Counted from the stretch's first letter, positions 11,300 through 21,082 are shown. The stretch: 32,376 bases of DNA from Rodentibacter rarus (GCF_001998965.1 NZ_MLHJ01000005.1:1-32376); one strand, 5' to 3'. A program made the numbers and translations. The notes: generated from the sequence alone by a model not told the origin.

Positions 11300-11733
11300 T
11301 ATAAACTCAGTTCAAACAGACTTTTTTTCGGGTTCAATTTAAAACCTTCAAATTCTAATAACTCATGTTGTGCCTGTCCTAATTCAGCAACCAAGCGATT
11401 TGATTGGGTATAAAGTACAAATTCCTTCGCTTTAGAAATTAACGCAGTATAAATTTCGGTTTGCTGAGCACCATCAACGACATAAATGTCTGTCAGCTGC
11501 CAATAACGTTGTAATTGTAATGAAGATAAACGTGGATAGAGTTGAACGAAACCAACGGCTTCATTTTGCCCATTAACGGCAATAAAAAAAAGGCTTTCAT
11601 TGAAACGAATTCGGTTACTGAGGAAAGTTAAAGTGCGGTCAGGATTTTCCGTCATTCCATTGGCGAGGCGATAACGTTCAAAAAGAGGCAAAAGCACTTC
11701 AATATTCCATTGTTCTGCTTTGAAAATCTTCAT
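11299..11733 (-). CDS. putative GNAT-family N-acetyltransferase
   Basis: A 144-aa protein with the outline of a GNAT domain: [27 protein letters not shown] at the N-terminus, a central beta region ([23 protein letters not shown]) resembling motif A strand 4, and [27 protein letters not shown] where the acetyl-CoA pyrophosphate loop would be. The canonical Q/RxxGxG/A loop is poor here ([13 protein letters not shown]), so catalytic competence is uncertain. The substrate is unknown. It overlaps xerC by one base as the upstream member of the pair and diverges from tpiA. A similar small protein precedes xerC in H. influenzae, as I recall. Confidence 0.75.
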   Translation of the reverse strand: MKIFKAEQWNIEVLLPLFERYRLANGMTENPDRTLTFLSNRIRFNESLFFIAVNGQNEAVGFVQLYPRLSSLQLQRYWQLTDIYVVDGAQQTEIYTALISKAKEFVLYTQSNRLVAELGQAQHELLEFEGFKLNPKKSLFELSL

Positions 11734-11829
11734 ATTAATAAAATTGGTTATTTTTTATTTGATCTATACAGTAAATTGTAGCTTTTTCAGGTTGAAGAAT
11801 CACGCACTCAGGAAAAAATTTTTAAAATT

Positions 11830-11871
11830 TGTGATTTTTAACAAAGAATCCAAGCGAAAATTTGGTATAGT
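11830..11871 (+). promoter_or_regulatory. tpiA extended -10 promoter
   Basis: TGG followed by TATAGT (11863-11871) makes an extended -10 element about 35 nt before the tpiA ATG; no good -35 is visible. A half-conserved CRP-like sequence, TGTGA-N6-ACAAA (11830-11845), is centred near -40, but its right half is poor. Activator binding is therefore only a possibility. Confidence 0.45.
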
Positions 11872-11905
11872 AGCCGCATTTATTAATTAATATGGAGAAA
11901 CAAAA

Positions 11906-12673
11906 ATGGCACGTCGTCCTTTAGTGATGGGAAACTGGAAATTAAACGGTAGCAAAGCTTTTACCAAAGAATTAATTGAAGGATTAAAAGCTGAATTATC
12001 CGGCGTGGAAGGCTGTGATGTGGCAATCGCCCCACCTGTGATGTATTTAGCGGAGGCAGAAGCCTCATTAGTGGGTAGCCAAATCGCCCTTGGTGCACAA
12101 AATGTGGATGTAAATGTACAAGGTGCATTTACCGGTGATATTTCAACGGCAATGTTAAAAGATTTCGGTGCAAAATATATTATCATCGGCCACTCCGAGC
12201 GCCGCACTTATCACAAAGAAAGTGATGAATTTATTGCGAAAAAATTTGCTGCATTAAAAGAGGCGGATTTAGTGCCGGTGTTATGTATTGGTGAATCCGA
12301 AGAAGAAAATGAAGCGGGCAAAACCGAAGAAGTATGCGCTCGTCAAATTGATGCAGTAATTAACGCCTTAGGCGTGGATGCTTTTAACGGGGCAGTGATT
12401 GCCTATGAGCCAATCTGGGCAATCGGTACCGGAAAATCGGCAACTCCGGCACAAGCGCAAGCGGTTCACGCTTTTATTCGTGGACATATCGCAGCGAAAT
12501 CTCAAGCCGTAGCGGATCAAGTGATTATCCAATATGGTGGCTCTGTGAACGATGCAAACGCTGCTGAATTATTTACTCAGCCGGATATTGATGGTGCATT
12601 AGTCGGTGGCGCTTCTCTTAAAGCCCCGGCATTTGCGGTGATTGTCAAAGCAGCCGCCGCAGCGAAAAATTAG
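11906..12673 (+). CDS. tpiA: triosephosphate isomerase
   Basis: A 255-aa TIM-barrel glycolytic enzyme interconverting dihydroxyacetone phosphate and glyceraldehyde 3-phosphate. Catalytic residues are visible as Asn10 and Lys12 (GNWKLNG), His96 (IIGHSERR) and Glu168 ([11 protein letters not shown], including the mobile lid). The phosphate-binding [10 protein letters not shown] and [10 protein letters not shown] motifs near the C-terminus are intact. GGAGAAACAAAA precedes the ATG. It is a single-gene unit with a USS-pair terminator, divergent from the acetyltransferase-xerC pair. Confidence 0.99.
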   Translation: MARRPLVMGNWKLNGSKAFTKELIEGLKAELSGVEGCDVAIAPPVMYLAEAEASLVGSQIALGAQNVDVNVQGAFTGDISTAMLKDFGAKYIIIGHSERRTYHKESDEFIAKKFAALKEADLVPVLCIGESEEENEAGKTEEVCARQIDAVINALGVDAFNGAVIAYEPIWAIGTGKSATPAQAQAVHAFIRGHIAAKSQAVADQVIIQYGGSVNDANAAELFTQPDIDGALVGGASLKAPAFAVIVKAAAAAKN

Positions 12674-12692
12674 TTTTTTATCATTAGAAGTG

Positions 12693-12724
12693 AAAGTGCG
12701 GTTAAATTCAACCGCACTTTTTTA
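12693..12724 (+). terminator. USS-pair terminator between tpiA and LOS glycosyltransferase
   Basis: AAAGTGCGGTT (12693-12703) and AACCGCACTTT (12710-12720) form a perfect 11-bp stem with a 6-nt loop and a T run. tpiA (+) and the glycosyltransferase (-) converge here; the stop of the latter at 12722 overlaps the T run. Confidence 0.85.
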
Positions 12725-13480
12725 ATGTTGTTCCCGTTCCCACAGTTCAGCGTATTTCACAAAAGTGGAATGAGCGGAAAGCACAGCCAGTAAAAAGCCT
12801 TGTTTTCCATCTAAAAAACCCGCTTTTAAAATATACATTTTTACAAAACAACCTATGGCGTGGCTTATGCCTTGCCAGAGTGTGGCTTTTTTACCTTTCG
12901 CTTGGCGTTGGTCGGCCCAGGCTTTGGCATAACCGGCAGATTTCACCAAATAATGATAAATGCTTTTATAGGTGAAATGTTGTAAATCACCTTTTAATTT
13001 TTCAACCCGGGTGTGGCTTGGATAGATCACTTTTTCATGCACTAACGAATCATCATAGCCGGCGTAGTTGGTGCGATAGAGCCGAACCACATAGTCGGGA
13101 TACCAACCGGAATGGCGAATTTCCCGCCCAAAGACTTCACTTACTCTTGGGAGCTTAAAGACAGTATTTTCTGCGTTTTGTGCTACCGCCTGTTGAATGG
13201 ATTTCCGCAATTCAGGGGTGACCCGTTCATCGGCATCTAACCAAAGGACATAGTCGGAAGTGACATACTGTTGGGCGATTTGGCGTTGTTTACCAAATCC
13301 TTGCCAATGGGTGTTTTCATAGAATTTTGCCCCATAGCTTGAGGCGATAATTTTCGTATTATCTGTGCTACCGGAATCTAAAATGATAATTTCATCAACC
13401 CAATCTTTTACCGTGTCTAGACATAATGCAAGATCTTTTTCTTCGTTTTTCACAATCATCGCAACGCTAATTGTTGGCAT
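12722..13480 (-). CDS. lgtF: LOS core glycosyltransferase family 2 (WaaE/LgtF type)
   Basis: A 252-aa GT-A glycosyltransferase of family 2: [18 protein letters not shown] at the start, [12 protein letters not shown] near 31-42 for the nucleotide-sugar site, and the metal-binding DAD at 82-84 (LWLDADERV). The C-terminal part is basic, with amphipathic and hydrophobic stretches, consistent with peripheral inner-membrane association. Position beside waaA and coaD matches the waaE/kdtX/lgtF genes of enterobacteria and Haemophilus, whose products add beta-1,4-glucose to heptose I of the LPS/LOS core. The exact sugar is inferred from this context. It diverges from waaA and shares its short promoter region. 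Confidence 0.85.
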   Translation of the reverse strand: MPTISVAMIVKNEEKDLALCLDTVKDWVDEIIILDSGSTDNTKIIASSYGAKFYENTHWQGFGKQRQIAQQYVTSDYVLWLDADERVTPELRKSIQQAVAQNAENTVFKLPRVSEVFGREIRHSGWYPDYVVRLYRTNYAGYDDSLVHEKVIYPSHTRVEKLKGDLQHFTYKSIYHYLVKSAGYAKAWADQRQAKGKKATLWQGISHAIGCFVKMYILKAGFLDGKQGFLLAVLSAHSTFVKYAELWEREQH

Positions 13481-13497
13481 ATTTTGATCCTTTTTTT

Positions 13498-13527
13498 GCT
13501 ATACTACTGAAAATTTTTTCCAGTATA
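13498..13527. promoter_or_regulatory. overlapping divergent promoters of lgtF and waaA
   Basis: Only 61 nt separate the two start codons. A plus-strand extended -10 (TGC TATACT, 13498-13505) and a minus-strand -10 (TATACT, 13527-13522) are the ends of an imperfect 28-bp inverted repeat (13500-13527). Predicted start points are only a few bases apart, so the two polymerases would exclude each other. No clear -35 is visible on either strand. Confidence 0.5.
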
Positions 13528-13541
13528 ACCGAATTTAATTT

Positions 13542-14825
13542 ATGTGGCGTTTTTTTTATACCATCTTGATGTATTTGAGCCAGCCATTGCTATTATTCTT
13601 TATGTGGATACGGGGCTTTAAAGCACCGAATTATCGTAAAAGAATAAGTGAACGCTACGGTTTTTATGCTAACTTGGCTCGCCCAAAAACAAATGGGGTG
13701 ATGATTCATGCGGCCTCTGTCGGTGAAGTCATTGCTGCCACACCGTTGGTTCGCCGTATTCAACAACATTATCCTGATTTACCTATCACGTTCACCACCG
13801 TAACCCCAACAGGGTCGGATCGGGTGAAAGAAGCTTTTGGGGATACTGTGACGCATTGTTATTTACCCAATGATCTTCCCTTTGCGATCAACCGTTTTAT
13901 TGATTTTATCCAACCCAAACTTTGTATCGTGCTTGAAACGGAGCTTTGGCCAAACTTAATCAAACAATTGCATCAACGTAATATTCCCTTTATTGTTGCC
14001 AATGCCCGTTTATCCGCCCGTTCCGCTAAGCGCTATGGCAAAGTGCGATTTCTTTTACAAGAAATGTGGTCGCAAATTAGTTTGGTTGCCCCCCAAGATA
14101 AAATTAGTGAAAAACGTTTTATTGAGTTAGGTTACCCAAAAGAAAAAATTCACCTGACCGGTAATATTAAATATGATTTAACCCTCAGCCACGGTTTGCT
14201 TGAGAAAGTTCAACAACTCCATGAACAATGGGTGAAAGAGCGCCAAATTTGGGTTGCCGCAAGCACACATGAGGGCGAAGAAGAAATAATTCTACAAGCA
14301 CATCGCCGATTGCTGAAAAAATATCCTCATTTACTTTTATTGCTCATACCACGCCATCCTGAGCGTTTTGATTTAGTCGCTAGGTTAATTGAAAAAGAAA
14401 AATTCCCATTTATTCGCCGTTCTTCCGGTGAATTGCCAAATGCGAACACACAAGTGATTTTGGGCGATACCATGGGGGAAATGATGTTGATGTACGGTAT
14501 TTCCGATATTGCTTTTGTAGGGGGGAGCCTTGTAAAACACGGTGGGCACAATCCTCTTGAACCATTAGCATTTAAAATTCCGGTTATTAGTGGCAGATAC
14601 ACCTTTAATTTCACCGAAGTATTTAGAACACTACTTGAGGTACAAGGCGTGTTTGAAGTTAATTCAACCGCTGGAGCATTAGAGCGGGCAGTGGAAACAT
14701 TACTCATCTCAAAAAAAGCCCGTTTGCGTTTAGGTTATGCCGGTTATGAAATATTAGTGGAAAATAAAGGGGCATTATCCCGTTTATTTGATTTATTAAC
14801 GCCTTATTTGGAGCGTAAAGTATGA
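13542..14825 (+). CDS. waaA: 3-deoxy-D-manno-octulosonic acid (Kdo) transferase
   Basis: A 427-aa inner-membrane-associated GT30 enzyme that transfers Kdo from CMP-Kdo to lipid IVA, the first step of LOS core assembly. The hydrophobic N-terminus (about residues 3-23, [23 protein letters not shown]) is the usual membrane anchor. [17 protein letters not shown] near 54, ETELWPNL near 131, and [17 protein letters not shown] in the C-terminal half are family signatures. In Haemophilus the enzyme is monofunctional and its Kdo is then phosphorylated by KdkA; the sequence alone does not show this. The stop overlaps the coaD start as ATGA (14822-14825), indicating translational coupling. Confidence 0.97.
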   Translation: MWRFFYTILMYLSQPLLLFFMWIRGFKAPNYRKRISERYGFYANLARPKTNGVMIHAASVGEVIAATPLVRRIQQHYPDLPITFTTVTPTGSDRVKEAFGDTVTHCYLPNDLPFAINRFIDFIQPKLCIVLETELWPNLIKQLHQRNIPFIVANARLSARSAKRYGKVRFLLQEMWSQISLVAPQDKISEKRFIELGYPKEKIHLTGNIKYDLTLSHGLLEKVQQLHEQWVKERQIWVAASTHEGEEEIILQAHRRLLKKYPHLLLLLIPRHPERFDLVARLIEKEKFPFIRRSSGELPNANTQVILGDTMGEMMLMYGISDIAFVGGSLVKHGGHNPLEPLAFKIPVISGRYTFNFTEVFRTLLEVQGVFEVNSTAGALERAVETLLISKKARLRLGYAGYEILVENKGALSRLFDLLTPYLERKV

Positions 14826-15301
14826 CAACGGTGATTTATCCCGGTACTTTTGACCCCATCACGAATGGGCATTTGGATATTATTGAGCGAAGTGCGGTCA
14901 TTTTTCCCAACGTTTTGGTGGCAGTGGCAGAAAGCCCAAGTAAAAAGCCGTTGTTTTCTTTGGAAGAACGGGTGGAACTTGCCCGACAATCCGTTTCGCA
15001 TCTCGAAAATGTTGAAGTCTTTGGTTTTTCCGATTTACTGGCAAATGTGATTAAGGCTCATAATGTAACGGCAATTATCCGAGGGGTGCGAACCACTACC
15101 GATTTTGAATACGAACTCCAACTTGCCGCCCTTAATCGCCTCCTCACAAATGGCGTGGAAAGTCTTTTCTTCCCCCCTACTGAGAAATGGGCATTTGTGT
15201 CTTCCACTATCGTGCGTGAAATTTATTTACATAGTGGTGATGTGGCAGCACTTGTACCAACAATAGTCTTTAACGCCTTACAAACACGATGCCCAAAATA
15301 G
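14822..15301 (+). CDS. coaD: phosphopantetheine adenylyltransferase
   Basis: A 159-aa enzyme that adenylates 4'-phosphopantetheine to dephospho-CoA, the penultimate step of coenzyme A synthesis. The nucleotidyltransferase signature TFDPITNGH is at 9-17, [16 protein letters not shown] near 90 binds substrate, and the C-terminal [15 protein letters not shown] holds the second ATP-binding motif. A full uptake sequence falls in the gene and encodes Ser-Ala-Val. It overlaps waaA by 4 nt and the next gene by 13 nt, so the four genes from waaA to rep appear to form one operon. Confidence 0.98.
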   Translation: MTTVIYPGTFDPITNGHLDIIERSAVIFPNVLVAVAESPSKKPLFSLEERVELARQSVSHLENVEVFGFSDLLANVIKAHNVTAIIRGVRTTTDFEYELQLAALNRLLTNGVESLFFPPTEKWAFVSSTIVREIYLHSGDVAALVPTIVFNALQTRCPK

Positions 15302-15501
15302 CCTTCATTTTAACCGCACTTTTTACCTTATCCGGTTGTGGTACCGTGGTGAAATGGATTGATCCTTCAGCGGATTATACCATTTATGCCATTGTCGCCT
15401 ATGATTTGGAAATGGCGCAAAAATGGGGATTACCTATTTTGGATTTGCCTCTATCTTTTTTACTTGATACCGTTTTATTGCCCTCTGTATGGACGCAATG
15501 A
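15289..15501 (+). CDS. small YceK-like lipoprotein
   Basis: A 70-aa predicted lipoprotein. A short signal peptide ends in the lipobox LSGC, giving Cys17 as the lipidated residue ([20 protein letters not shown]). The remainder has the YceK/DUF1375 look, with a C-terminal hydrophobic stretch [18 protein letters not shown]. Function is unknown; residue +2 is Gly rather than Asp, so outer-membrane sorting is plausible. It starts inside the last 13 nt of coaD and its stop shares ATGA with one of the possible rep starts. An uptake sequence in the signal-peptide region encodes Thr-Ala-Leu. Confidence 0.85.
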   Translation: MPKIAFILTALFTLSGCGTVVKWIDPSADYTIYAIVAYDLEMAQKWGLPILDLPLSFLLDTVLLPSVWTQ

Positions 15502-15506
15502 CTATG

Positions 15507-17519
15507 ATGAAACTCAATCCCCAACAACAACACGCCGTGGACTATGTGACCGGCCCTTGCTTGGTGCTTGCCGGCGCCGGTTCCGGCAAAACCCGTGTGA
15601 TTATCAACAAAATTGCGCACTTGATCGCAAAGTGCGGTTATTCTCCGAAACAAATTGCCGCCGTGACCTTCACCAATAAAGCTGCCCGAGAAATGAAAGA
15701 GCGGGTGGCGCATTCCATCGGAAAGGAACAATCGAAAGGGCTGACGGTCTCCACCTTTCACACCCTCGGTTTTGATATTATCAAACGGGAATATAAGGCA
15801 TTGGGCTTTAAAGCCAATATGACCTTGTTTGATGAACACGATCAATTGGCTTTATTAAAAGAACTCACCGCCGATGTGCTAAAAGAAGACAAAGATCTGC
15901 TGCGTGAACTCATTTCGGTGATGTCCAACTGGAAAAACGACTTGGTTTCGCCCAAGCAAGCCTATGCTTTAGCACGGGATGCCAAATATCAAACCTTTGC
16001 CAAATGTTATGAACGCTATTTGACCCAAACCCGTGCTTATAATGCCTTGGATTTTGATGATTTGATTATGCTCCCCACTTTATTATTCAAACAAAATGAA
16101 GAAGTGCGGTCAAAATGGCAACAAAAAATTCGCTATTTGCTGGTGGATGAATATCAAGATACCAATACCAGCCAATATGAGTTAATCAAACTGCTGGTGG
16201 GGGAACGAGCCTGTTTTACCGTGGTGGGGGATGATGACCAATCCATTTATTCTTGGCGTGGGGCAAGACCTGAAAATATGGTGCGTTTGCGAAATGATTT
16301 TCCTCATTTACAAGTGATTAAATTAGAACAAAATTATCGTTCCACCCAGCGTATTTTACATTGTGCCAACATCTTGATTGATAATAATGAGCACGTGTTC
16401 GACAAAAAATTGTTTTCCAATCTTGGCGAAGGAGAAAAACTGCTGGTGATTGAGGCAAAGAATGAAGAACACGAAGCTGAACGCATTGTCGCCGAGTTGA
16501 TCGCTCATCGTTTTAGTCGTAAGACAAAATATAAGGATTACGCCATTTTGTATCGAGGCAATCATCAATCCCGTTTATTGGAAAAAGTGCTGATGCAAAA
16601 CCGTATACCCTATAAAATTTCCGGTGGCACCTCTTTTTTCTCCCGAGCAGAAATCAAAGATATGATGGCCTATTTGCGTTTAGTAGTAAACCAAGATGAC
16701 GATGCGGCATTTTTACGCATTGTGAATACCCCCAAACGTGAGATTGGCACGGCAACCTTGCAAAAACTGGGTGAGCTTGCCCAAGAAAAGCAGATTAGCC
16801 TGTTTGAAGCCATTTTCGAATTTGAGCTTATTCAACGGGTTACCCCAAAAGCCTATGATGCCTTGCAAAAATTCGGTCGTTGGATGGTGGCATTAAATGA
16901 TGAAGTGCAACGTTCAGAACCGGAACGTGCCGTTCGTGCTATGTTGTCCTCCATTCATTATGAGGAATATTTGTATGAATATGCCACCACGCCAAAAGCG
17001 GCAGAAATGCAAAGTAAGAATGTCGCCACGCTGTTTGATTGGGTAGCGGATATGCTGAAAGGGGATGAAATGAGCGAACCGATGAATCTCAATCAAGTGG
17101 TTGCCCGTTTAACCTTGCGTGATAGGTTGGAACGGGGGGAAGATGATGAAGAAAGCGATCAAGTTCAGCTGATGACCCTGCATGCCTCGAAAGGCTTAGA
17201 ATTTCCCTATGTGTATTTGATCGGGATGGAAGAGGGCATTTTGCCGCATCAAACCAGCATTGATGAAGATAATGTGGAGGAAGAGCGGCGTCTAGCCTAT
17301 GTGGGGATTACCCGAGCGCAAAAAGAACTAACCTTTTCCCTGTGTCGTGAACGCCGTCAATATGGTGATCTGATCCGCCCGGAACCGAGCCGATTTTTAG
17401 CTGAATTACCGAATGATGATGTGCTTTGGGAACGGGATAAACCTCAGCTCACCGCAGAACAAAAACAGCAGCAGACACAAAGCCAGTTGGATCGTTTACG
17501 TTCTATTTTAAACAGCTAA
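15507..17519 (+). CDS. rep: ATP-dependent DNA helicase Rep
   Basis: A 670-aa superfamily 1A 3'-5' helicase that clears proteins ahead of replication forks. Seen in order are Walker A GAGSGKT (23-29), motif Ia [13 protein letters not shown], motif [12 protein letters not shown], motif [16 protein letters not shown], motif IV EQNYRST, motif [17 protein letters not shown] and motif [19 protein letters not shown]. These and the N-terminal [10 protein letters not shown] mark Rep rather than UvrD. Candidate ATGs are 15489, 15498, 15504 and 15507; homologues begin M(K/R)LNP, favouring 15507. The ATG at 15498 would overlap the lipoprotein stop as ATGA, and no start has a clear ribosome site, so translation is probably coupled. 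Confidence 0.97.
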   Translation: MKLNPQQQHAVDYVTGPCLVLAGAGSGKTRVIINKIAHLIAKCGYSPKQIAAVTFTNKAAREMKERVAHSIGKEQSKGLTVSTFHTLGFDIIKREYKALGFKANMTLFDEHDQLALLKELTADVLKEDKDLLRELISVMSNWKNDLVSPKQAYALARDAKYQTFAKCYERYLTQTRAYNALDFDDLIMLPTLLFKQNEEVRSKWQQKIRYLLVDEYQDTNTSQYELIKLLVGERACFTVVGDDDQSIYSWRGARPENMVRLRNDFPHLQVIKLEQNYRSTQRILHCANILIDNNEHVFDKKLFSNLGEGEKLLVIEAKNEEHEAERIVAELIAHRFSRKTKYKDYAILYRGNHQSRLLEKVLMQNRIPYKISGGTSFFSRAEIKDMMAYLRLVVNQDDDAAFLRIVNTPKREIGTATLQKLGELAQEKQISLFEAIFEFELIQRVTPKAYDALQKFGRWMVALNDEVQRSEPERAVRAMLSSIHYEEYLYEYATTPKAAEMQSKNVATLFDWVADMLKGDEMSEPMNLNQVVARLTLRDRLERGEDDEESDQVQLMTLHASKGLEFPYVYLIGMEEGILPHQTSIDEDNVEEERRLAYVGITRAQKELTFSLCRERRQYGDLIRPEPSRFLAELPNDDVLWERDKPQLTAEQKQQQTQSQLDRLRSILNS

Positions 17520-17534
17520 CCTTAAAAACATTGA

Positions 17535-17695
17535 AAAGTGCGGTTAAAAATTTCGGTATGATATCGCCAATGCACAAAAACAGTTATTTCAATGAAAGTC
17601 GGGACACACTGCGTGTCCCCTCAATAAAGCCTAAATAAAGTGTATGCAACAGCGATATCATACCGAAAAAATGTCTTGAATTTTAACCGCACTTT
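17535..17695. repeat. nested inverted-repeat element between rep and aminopeptidase
   Basis: Three palindromic layers share one centre. Outermost, 15-bp arms containing uptake sequences (17535-17549 and 17681-17695) match perfectly. Inside, a 17-bp perfect inverted repeat, TTTCGGTATGATATCGC at 17551-17567, recurs as its complement at 17652-17668. A 4-bp continuation (TGCA) follows after three mismatches. Innermost is a GC-rich 7-bp hairpin GGGACAC-ACTGC-GTGTCCC (17601-17619). The right side has 12 extra bases between outer and middle arms. It separates convergent genes, so it may act as a bidirectional terminator, but the 17-bp arms are unusual for that. A MITE-like insertion or a structured RNA is possible; no flanking target duplication or coding frame is evident. 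Confidence 0.7.
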
Positions 17696-17702
17696 GTTGT
17701 TC

Positions 17703-19499
17703 TTAGCCCTTCGTGATGATTTCTGTACGTTGCAATAACCAATCTCGTGCAGCCCCCTCGGTGAGCGGAAGCAGTGATTCTCTTACTTTAGTGTGATAGC
17801 CGTTCAGCCATCTAATTTCGTTTTCAGTCATCAGTGATACTTCAATTAAGCGTGTATCAATCGGGCAGAGAGTGAGATCTTCAAAATGAAGAAAACGTCC
17901 AAATTCGATTTCTTGCGGTTGAGAAACCGCACGATTGACCACAAGATTTTCAATTCTTATCCCCCATTTTCCAGGACGATAAAGCCCCGGTTCATTGGAG
18001 GTGATCATCCCTTCTTTCATCGCCTGATATGGGTTTTGTGGCGCAAGGTAAGAAATTACTTGTGGTCCCTCGTGTACATTCAGAAAATAACCGACACCAT
18101 GCCCTGTTCCATGACCATAGTTACATTGTGCTTGCCACAGCGGTTTTCGGCAAATCGCATCAATTAATGTGGCGTTAATATTTTCAGGGAAAATCGTTTC
18201 CGCCAATGCAATATGTGCTTTGAGCACAAGGGTATAATCCCGTTTTTGTTCAGGTGAAACATTTCCCACTGGGACAACACGAGTAAGATCTGTCGTTCCA
18301 CCGAGGTATTGTGCACCGGAATCAATTAATAACAAGCCATGACCTTTAATCTCGCTATAAGAGTCAGGTGTAGCGGAGTAATGGGGAAGGGCGGCATTCT
18401 TGTTGAAACCGGCGATGGTATTAAAACTTAATGAAACAAACCCTGGGCGTTGACTACGATACTTGTACAACATTGTGTCAATATCAAGCTCATTCATCGC
18501 AATATTATTGACGAGGTTGTGTTCAAATTCTGCAAAAAATTCACATAATGCTACCCCATCTTGTCGCATCACTTCACGGATATGCTCAAGATCTTTAGAG
18601 GATTTAATAGACTTAAATAATGTTGATGGATTGATGTTCTCAATGAGGCGAACTTTGTCCGATAAATGTTGTAAAACACTTATAGCAGTTTTGTCCGGAT
18701 TAATTAATAGTGTGCCAACAATTTGTTTTACGGTGCTGGGGACGTCCTCATAAGGCGCAAGCGTGATACCTGACTGTTCGAGAAGAAGGCAGGCATCGGC
18801 ATTCAGTTTTGTTTCATCAATAAATAAGACCGCACTTTCTGACGTGATGAATAAGTAAGATAAAAATACCGGATTATAAGGTACATCATTGCCGCGTAAA
18901 TTGGTGATCCACGCAATATCATCAAGGGATGAGATGAAATGCCCATCTGCGCCTTGCTCTTTCATCGCTTGACGTATGCGTGCCAATTTCTCTCCGGTAC
19001 TTTCCGAAACAAAGTTTGAATGATGGGGATAGACCGCCTCAGAAGGCAGTGGAGGGCGATCTATCCATAGTGTATTGGCAATATCCGCAGACGTATTGAG
19101 TTGGATATATTTCGTTTCAAATGCTTGCTGGAGTTGTCGCTGCGCAGTAAGCGAAAGCATATCGGAAGCACACCCCACCACCGAATTTTCAGGTAATTCT
19201 TGGGCAAGCCATTCGGGGAAAAACATCACCTGCCCAACTTTTTGCAACGTGATACCGCTTCCTTCAAGTTGATGGGAGGCTTGCTCCCAATAACGGCTAT
19301 CAACCCAAAGCCCCGCTTTATCCTTTGTCACGACAAGTGTACCGACAGAACCGGTAAAACCGGAAAAGTAGCGTCTTGTGTGCCAATGTTTCGGCAAATA
19401 TTCGGACAAGTGAGGATCTGCGGAGGGGATAATCCAAGCGTGAAATCCTTGTTGTTGCATTGCTTGGCGTAAATCTTCAAGTTGTTGTGTCATCTTCAT
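17703..19499 (-). CDS. large aminopeptidase P family protein (M24B, XPNPEP1-like)
   Basis: A 598-aa metallopeptidase with the three-part architecture of eukaryotic-type cytosolic aminopeptidase P: two creatinase-like N-terminal domains (about 1-300), a pita-bread M24 domain, and a C-terminal M24_C segment (about 540-598). Metal ligands are Asp393 and Asp404 (IDSGAQYLGGTTD), His467 (GHGTGHGVG), Glu503 (SNEPGLY) and Glu517 (GIRIENLV). It should release the N-terminal residue from X-Pro peptides in the cytoplasm. AAGGAG lies 6 nt before the ATG at 19499. The gene starts 13 nt after a POT peptide transporter on the same strand, suggesting a peptide uptake and degradation unit. It is distinct from pepP at 4396-5709. 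Confidence 0.92.
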   Translation of the reverse strand: MKMTQQLEDLRQAMQQQGFHAWIIPSADPHLSEYLPKHWHTRRYFSGFTGSVGTLVVTKDKAGLWVDSRYWEQASHQLEGSGITLQKVGQVMFFPEWLAQELPENSVVGCASDMLSLTAQRQLQQAFETKYIQLNTSADIANTLWIDRPPLPSEAVYPHHSNFVSESTGEKLARIRQAMKEQGADGHFISSLDDIAWITNLRGNDVPYNPVFLSYLFITSESAVLFIDETKLNADACLLLEQSGITLAPYEDVPSTVKQIVGTLLINPDKTAISVLQHLSDKVRLIENINPSTLFKSIKSSKDLEHIREVMRQDGVALCEFFAEFEHNLVNNIAMNELDIDTMLYKYRSQRPGFVSLSFNTIAGFNKNAALPHYSATPDSYSEIKGHGLLLIDSGAQYLGGTTDLTRVVPVGNVSPEQKRDYTLVLKAHIALAETIFPENINATLIDAICRKPLWQAQCNYGHGTGHGVGYFLNVHEGPQVISYLAPQNPYQAMKEGMITSNEPGLYRPGKWGIRIENLVVNRAVSQPQEIEFGRFLHFEDLTLCPIDTRLIEVSLMTENEIRWLNGYHTKVRESLLPLTEGAARDWLLQRTEIITKG

Positions 19500-19512
19500 T
19501 TTGTTCTCCTTT

Positions 19513-20967
19513 TTAATCTATACCTTTTAGCATACGATTGAGTTTTGGTACTAAAAACAGCAAAGCACCGCCACTGATAGCACCAATCATACATAATAAT
19601 AAATAAAAATCGACAGGGGTTTCTGTATTCAAATAATCTTTGAATAATACACCGCCTAGAGTAAATCCTAGAGAAAGGGCGAGGAAGTTGAGTGCAACCA
19701 TTTGCGTTTTAAACATCGGTGGGGCGATCTTTGTTGAAAAAGAAAGCGATATTGGCGAAAGAAATAATTCAGCCAAGCTAATACCTAATAATATCAGTGA
19801 GAATACAAACATTGGCATTGGTGTGTTAGTGATAATAAAGGGAACAAAAGTAAGGTAGGAAAGGGCGAGTAATAACATAGCAATGGCAAATTTTAATGGT
19901 GTCTTCGGCTGTTTTTTATTCAACTTTGTCCAAAGTGCCGCCATCGCACCGGAGAATAGGATGATCCACATACTTTGAAGGGAATCTTTCCAAGAAACCG
20001 GCACAGTAAAGCCTCCAATCCTGCGATCAACGGTTTCATCAAAATAAACGGTCGCCACAGTATAAACTTGAAACCATACTGCCCAAAATAGGCAAGTGAT
20101 AATAAATAAGGGAAGATAGGCTGTAATATAGCGTTGATGTTCCGAACTAACGTGTTTATTGGTTAATAAGCGGGAAAAGTAGAGGATAACCACTGCAATG
20201 ATTATGATTAACAACACATTAGAAAAATTACTCAATGTGAGCCAACCGCTGGTAATCACGCCAACAAGTGCCACACTGATCACAAGGGTGAGGATTGCGA
20301 CTTTTTGAGCATCGTTTTTTGTTAGTGGGTGCGGAATAGGTGGTTTGGGTAGGTTTTTGCGCCCAAGTGCATAACGCCAAAGTCCCAATGCCATACCTAT
20401 GGCAGCGATCCCGAAGCCGTAATGAAACCCGATGTTGCTTTGTAATAATCCTGTTAAGAGTGGGCCTAAAAATCCCCCAATATTGATAGCGATGTAAAAG
20501 AGAGAAAAACCTGCATCACGTAGTGGCTTGAGTTCATCGCTTTCATATAATGATCCTACCATAGCGCTTGCAGATGACTTTACTCCCCCGCTTCCAAGGG
20601 CGATAAAAATCATCCCGATAAATAATCCGGTTAATCCCGGTACAAGCGCTAAGATAATATGCCCGAGCATAACAATCACACCGGAAATAAAAAGTGTTTT
20701 TTCTGTGCCTAAAATACGATCTGCAAGCCATGCGCCAAAAATTGTTGAAAGATAAACACTACCACCATAGGCACCCACAATAGCGCCGGCAATGGCTTTA
20801 TCAATCCCCAACCCACCATTTTCTACGGAATAATAGAGGTAAATTAGCAAAATACCCTGCATACCATAGAAAGAGAAACGTTCCCATAATTCAATATGGA
20901 ATAATGTTGATAATTGGGATGGATGACCAAAGAATTTTTTTTGATTTGGTGAGGTATTGTTAGACAT
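19513..20967 (-). CDS. POT/PTR2 family proton-coupled peptide transporter
   Basis: A 484-aa inner-membrane protein with about 12-14 hydrophobic helices. The family signature ExxERFxYYG appears as E26-LWERFSFYG-35, including the proton-coupling Glu and Arg, and GSGGVKSSASAMVG marks the second POT motif. It should import di- and tripeptides with protons. The family also contains nitrate or amino-acid transporters in plants, but in gammaproteobacteria di/tripeptides are usual (DtpA-D, DtpT). AGGAGAG precedes the ATG. A peptidase specific for X-Pro peptides follows 13 nt downstream, which supports a peptide substrate. A plausible promoter lies 116-144 nt upstream. Confidence 0.92.
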   Translation of the reverse strand: MSNNTSPNQKKFFGHPSQLSTLFHIELWERFSFYGMQGILLIYLYYSVENGGLGIDKAIAGAIVGAYGGSVYLSTIFGAWLADRILGTEKTLFISGVIVMLGHIILALVPGLTGLFIGMIFIALGSGGVKSSASAMVGSLYESDELKPLRDAGFSLFYIAINIGGFLGPLLTGLLQSNIGFHYGFGIAAIGMALGLWRYALGRKNLPKPPIPHPLTKNDAQKVAILTLVISVALVGVITSGWLTLSNFSNVLLIIIIAVVILYFSRLLTNKHVSSEHQRYITAYLPLFIITCLFWAVWFQVYTVATVYFDETVDRRIGGFTVPVSWKDSLQSMWIILFSGAMAALWTKLNKKQPKTPLKFAIAMLLLALSYLTFVPFIITNTPMPMFVFSLILLGISLAELFLSPISLSFSTKIAPPMFKTQMVALNFLALSLGFTLGGVLFKDYLNTETPVDFYLLLCMIGAISGGALLFLVPKLNRMLKGID

Positions 20968-21082
20968 TGTGCTCTCCTATTTATAGAGGTCTAGGATGTA
21001 CTAGAAATTAATATTTGTCAGACTTGGTTAGTAAAAATAACCTAAAATATCGACATATGCCCCAATAAAGCAAGCCATTAAC

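Noticed and set aside
11830-11845. CRP site activating tpiA
   Set aside because: Only the TGTGA half is good; the other half (ACAAA) is poor, so it is mentioned only as a possibility in the promoter entry.
17535-17695. 6S RNA or another known long-hairpin RNA
   Set aside because: No similarity to the 6S sequence or its conserved bulge; the arms are built from an uptake sequence and an unrelated AT-rich repeat.
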